DNA of 64,000 nucleotides. Source: JAMHWF01 sp964371405. GTDB taxonomy: Bacteria > Pseudomonadota > Gammaproteobacteria > Burkholderiales > Burkholderiaceae_C. Location of the stretch: positions 1-64,000 of the forward strand of contig CAYJLV010000002.1 in assembly GCA_964371405.1 (NCBI GenBank), written 5' to 3'. Shown in pieces: positions 58,634-64,000 of the stretch (position 1 is the stretch's first letter; each line of letters starts with the position of its first letter). Under the pieces are notes generated by a model that was not told the DNA's origin, ran no database searches, and saw nothing but the letters and a program-made list of their open reading frames with translations. Both the position numbers and the translations under genes were made by a program.

Positions 58634-59436
58634 GGATCGACCCCGAAGCCGGCCTGCTGCAGGATCTCGCGCGCCTGCGGCCCGAGCAGGTAGTCGGCGA
58701 GCCTGCGGCCCTCGGCCGAGGCCGCCTTCAGCGCCACCACGCCGTAGTCGGCGCCGACCGCCAGCTCGGGCGGCAGCGCGACGCTGTGCAGCGCCGGCAC
58801 TTCGCTTTTCGCCACCACGGCGCCGGTGCAGTAGGTGAGGAACAGGTCGGCGTCGCCGCGCTCGACCAGCAGGCCGTAGATGTTGCGTCCGGGCGGCGGC
58901 TGCGGCGAGTCGGGCCCGCCGGTCAGCGTGCGCACCTTGGCGCGCAGCGCGGCGCCGGCGCCCGGCTGCAGGCGCTCGGCGCGGTCGAAGACCTGGAACG
59001 CATAGTCGCCCGACGGGTCGGCGCGTGGCGTCGACGAGCCGAGCTTGACCGTGGGGTCGAGCATCGTCGCCAGCACCTGCTGCGGCGTGACCGCCAGCCG
59101 CGGCGCCGTCAGCGCGCACAGCTGGTTGCGCGCGAAGCGGCGCACCGGGCCGGCCAGGCCGGCCGCGGCGAGCGACTGCGGGTGCTCCATGTTGGCCGAC
59201 GCGAACACGTCGCCGGCCTCGCCGGCGGCCAGCCGCTCGCGCAGCAGGCCCGAGGCGCCGTACACCGGCACGACGCGCACGCCGGTCTCGTGCTCGAAGC
59301 GCTGCAGCACCTTCGTCAGCGCGACGCGCAGGCTGCCGGCGGCGTGCAGGCGGACGGTGGGCGGGTCGGCGGCTGCGGCGGGCAGGGCCATGGCGAGTGC
59401 GCAGATCGGCGCGATCAGAAGCAGGCGGGTTCGCAT
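58630..59436 (-). CDS. ModA-like molybdate/oxyanion-binding periplasmic protein
   Basis: A 268-residue periplasmic binding protein; signal peptide ~1-22. LHAAGSLRVALTKVLQRFEH (~30-49) and GASGLLRERLAAGEAGDVFA (~59-78) match ModA's oxyanion-binding segments. The rest (GRNIYGLLVERGDADLFLTY, ~169-188) is closer to the substrate-binding proteins annotated near molybdopterin-fold partners. There is no ModB/ModC gene beside it; the transporter could be TupBC or another permease. It is divergent from the CO-dehydrogenase-like operon with 245 bases between them, in which no regulator site was recognised. Confidence 0.8.
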   Translation of the reverse strand: MRTRLLLIAPICALAMALPAAAADPPTVRLHAAGSLRVALTKVLQRFEHETGVRVVPVYGASGLLRERLAAGEAGDVFASANMEHPQSLAAAGLAGPVRRFARNQLCALTAPRLAVTPQQVLATMLDPTVKLGSSTPRADPSGDYAFQVFDRAERLQPGAGAALRAKVRTLTGGPDSPQPPPGRNIYGLLVERGDADLFLTYCTGAVVAKSEVPALHSVALPPELAVGADYGVVALKAASAEGRRLADYLLGPQAREILQQAGFGVDP

Positions 59437-59681
59437 GGCCGATGCTGCCGCAGCGCAGTGGTGTCGCTCAATATGTCGCGACGTGCATAGGGCGGTCTCC
59501 CTCTCGCGTGCGGGTGCTCCAAAAAGGCGCAGCAGTCGCTGAGCGGCCGATCGCGGCTCGACCGCGCATCGGAGCGCATCAGGGAAAACCTGCGCTTTGC
59601 ATGCGCCGCCCCGGCTCGAAGAATGGGTCCGATCCGCCCGTTGCGAGGCGGGCAGCAGCCCACGCAAAGAAGGAGACTCCC

Positions 59682-60164
<483 letters not shown>

Positions 60165-60182
60165 CGCGAAGGAGACGATGCC

Positions 60183-62552
<2,370 letters not shown>

Positions 62553-62572
62553 GCGAAGACGAGGAGCCCCAC

Positions 62573-63370
62573 ATGTACAGCTTCGAATACCAACGTCCCG
62601 CCGACACCAAGGCCGCCGCTGCCGCGCTGCAGGGCGACGACGCGCGCTACCTCGCCGGCGGGCAGAGCCTGGTGCAGGCGCTGCGCCTGCGCCTGTCGTC
62701 GGTCGAGCGCCTGGTGGACCTCGGCGCCATCGCCGACCTGAAAGGTATCAAGGTCGACGCCGCCGGCGTGACGATCGGCGCGATGACGACGCACGCCGCG
62801 GTCGCCAACTCGGCCGAGGTGCGCAAGGCGATCCCGGCGCTGGCCGAACTCGCCGGCGGTATCGGCGACCCGATGGTGCGCAACATGGGCACGATCGGCG
62901 GCTCGATCGCCAATGCCGACCCGGCGGCCGACTGGCCGGCTGCCGTGCTGGGCCTGGGTGCAACGGTACACACCAACCAGCGCACGATCGCCGGCGACGC
63001 CTTCTTCACCGGCTTCTTCGAGACGGCGTTGAAGCCCGGCGAGCTGATCACGGCGGTGAGCTTCCCGTTGCCGCAGAAGGCGGCCTACATGAAGCACAAG
63101 CAGCCGGCGTCGCGCTTCGCGCTGGTCGGCGTCTTCGTCAGCCAGGGCGCGGGCGGCGTGCGCGTCGCCGTCACTGGCGCGAAGGCGAGCGTGTTCCGCG
63201 CCCAGGCGATCGAGGCCGCGCTGGGCAAGAGCTTCACGCCCGACGCGGCCAAGGCCGTCAAGCTCGGCGAGGAAGGCATGAACGGCGATCTGCACGCCAC
63301 GCCGGCCTATCGCGCTGCGATGGTCAGCGTGATGGCGGCGCGCGCCGTCGCGGCGGCGCAGGCGCGCTGA
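62573..63370 (+). CDS. molybdenum hydroxylase medium subunit, FAD-binding (CoxM-like)
   Basis: A 265-residue flavoprotein subunit. FAD motifs are YLAGGQSLVQALRLRLSS (AGGQS, ~26-43) and NMGTIGGSIANADPAADWPA (TIGGS, ~104-123), both diagnostic of CoxM/XdhB. The C-terminal CO-dehydrogenase FAD domain contains FALVGVFVSQ and the last helix of alanines. It takes electrons from the small subunit. It follows the large subunit by 20 bases with a GAGGAG ribosome site. Confidence 0.92.
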   Translation: MYSFEYQRPADTKAAAAALQGDDARYLAGGQSLVQALRLRLSSVERLVDLGAIADLKGIKVDAAGVTIGAMTTHAAVANSAEVRKAIPALAELAGGIGDPMVRNMGTIGGSIANADPAADWPAAVLGLGATVHTNQRTIAGDAFFTGFFETALKPGELITAVSFPLPQKAAYMKHKQPASRFALVGVFVSQGAGGVRVAVTGAKASVFRAQAIEAALGKSFTPDAAKAVKLGEEGMNGDLHATPAYRAAMVSVMAARAVAAAQAR

Positions 63371-63381
63371 GGCGGCCGGCA

Positions 63382-64000
63382 GTGCCACCGGAGACGCCCG
63401 CCGGTCTGGCGCTGCCCGATTCCGTCGACGCCGTCGTGGCGCTGCTGGCGACGCAGCGCTATGTCTGCGACCGGCGTCTCGCGACGGCGCTGTTTCTCGC
63501 GCTCAAGCTGCAGCGCCCGCTGTTCCTCGAAGGCGAGCCCGGCGTCGGCAAGACGGAGCTGGCCAAGACGCTGGCCGAGGCGCTGGGCACGGCGCTGCTG
63601 CGCGTGCAGTGCTACGAGGGCCTCGACGTCGCACAGACGGCCTACGAGTGGAACGTGGCGCGCCAGATGGTCGAGATCCGCCTGGCCGAGGCGGCGCACA
63701 CGCTGGCCGACGAGGGCGAGCGCGAGCGGCTGGCGCACAGCCTTTATTCGCGCTCGATGCTGATCGAACGGCCGCTGCTGCAGGCGCTGACGCAGGAGCG
63801 CTCGCCGGTGCTGCTGATCGACGAGCTCGACCGCGCCGACGAGCCGTTCGACGCCTACCTGCTCGAAGTGCTGGCGGAGAACCAGATCACGATCCCCGAG
63901 CTGGGCGCGGTGCGAGCCGAGGCGCCGCCGATCACGATCATCACGAGCAACCGCACACGCGAGATCCACGACGCGCTCAAGCGCCGCTGCCTCTACCACT
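63382..64000 (+). CDS. MoxR-type AAA+ ATPase (CoxD-like), 3' end outside window
   Basis: An open frame of 206 codons running off the end of the window. GTG 63382 starts PPETPAGLALPDSVD; the AAA+ core has Walker A EGEPGVGKTEL (~49-59), Walker B VLLIDELDRADEPFD (~138-152) and sensor 1 ITIITSNRTRE (~183-193). In cox-type operons the MoxR ATPase CoxD follows the structural genes and, with the VWA-domain protein CoxE, helps assemble the active site. Its presence shows that this operon is assembled like CO-dehydrogenase systems even though the large subunit is form II. The rest lies beyond base 64000. Confidence 0.9.
   Translation, partial: MPPETPAGLALPDSVDAVVALLATQRYVCDRRLATALFLALKLQRPLFLEGEPGVGKTELAKTLAEALGTALLRVQCYEGLDVAQTAYEWNVARQMVEIRLAEAAHTLADEGERERLAHSLYSRSMLIERPLLQALTQERSPVLLIDELDRADEPFDAYLLEVLAENQITIPELGAVRAEAPPITIITSNRTREIHDALKRRCLYH

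Overview
The window is dense, very GC-rich chromosomal DNA (about 60 genes in 64 kb, short intergenic gaps, start codons often GTG). Gene content and order (ftsK-lolA-rarA, tRNA-Leu beside a rhomboid protease and cysM, DMSO/CO-dehydrogenase-type molybdoenzymes, Bug-family receptor, FolE2, SelD) suggest a betaproteobacterium of the order Burkholderiales, probably a free-living soil or freshwater organism of the Rubrivivax/Leptothrix/Methylibium kind. All identifications come from motifs and family knowledge; no database was searched. No rRNA, CRISPR array, prophage or transposase gene was seen.

Layout. 1-2.4 kb: cell division and envelope housekeeping (ftsK end, lolA, rarA). 2.5-8.6 kb: a branched-chain amino acid ABC transporter split in two (livHM, then livGF) by a divergent pair, a fasciclin-domain protein and a CarH/LitR-type B12-binding MerR regulator that share palindromic operators; a MipA-like outer membrane protein follows. 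8.6-13.4 kb: Bug-type solute receptor, CDP-glucoseen-type reductase, an epimerase, a degenerate trypsin-like PDZ protein, a rhomboid protease and tRNA-Leu(CAA). 13.5-23.5 kb: cysM, NUDIX, tusA, galU, an unusual 2-hydroxyacid dehydrogenase homologue, valS, guaC, uvrD-type helicase. 23.5-41.8 kb: a phosphate theme. Three promoters carry 11-bp-phased PhoB half-sites: phoX; plcP-agt (phospholipid replacement by glycolipid); and ppk-sixA, with ppx converging on them. Between these lie an MCP, thrB, polA and an MFS gene flanked by a second, diverged copy of the polA 3' end.

41.8-51.3 kb: ZIP transporter, universal stress protein, a small lower-GC island (toxin-antitoxin pair, a small unknown protein and a perfect 41-bp palindrome), a mercaptopyruvate-type sulfurtransferase, DMT exporter, Rieske oxygenase, the isoprenoid operon xseB-ispA-dxs, folE2, and a GNAT gene preceded by a 36-residue Cys/His-rich ORF. 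51.4-54.9 kb: divergent selD and an EgtB-like gene best read as selenoneine synthase SenA, without an adjacent senB. 55-64 kb: a tungstate transporter (tupBCA), a ModA-like binding protein with a molybdopterin-fold partner, and a form II CO-dehydrogenase-like operon (small, large and medium subunits, MoxR-type ATPase) running off the end.

The best leads are the PhoB-controlled lipid-remodelling and polyphosphate genes, the senA/selD pair, the B12/light-regulator operators, the contiguous W/Mo enzyme-and-transport region, the polA 3'-end duplication, and an in-frame dispersed repeat that supplies protein ends to two unrelated genes in different reading frames.
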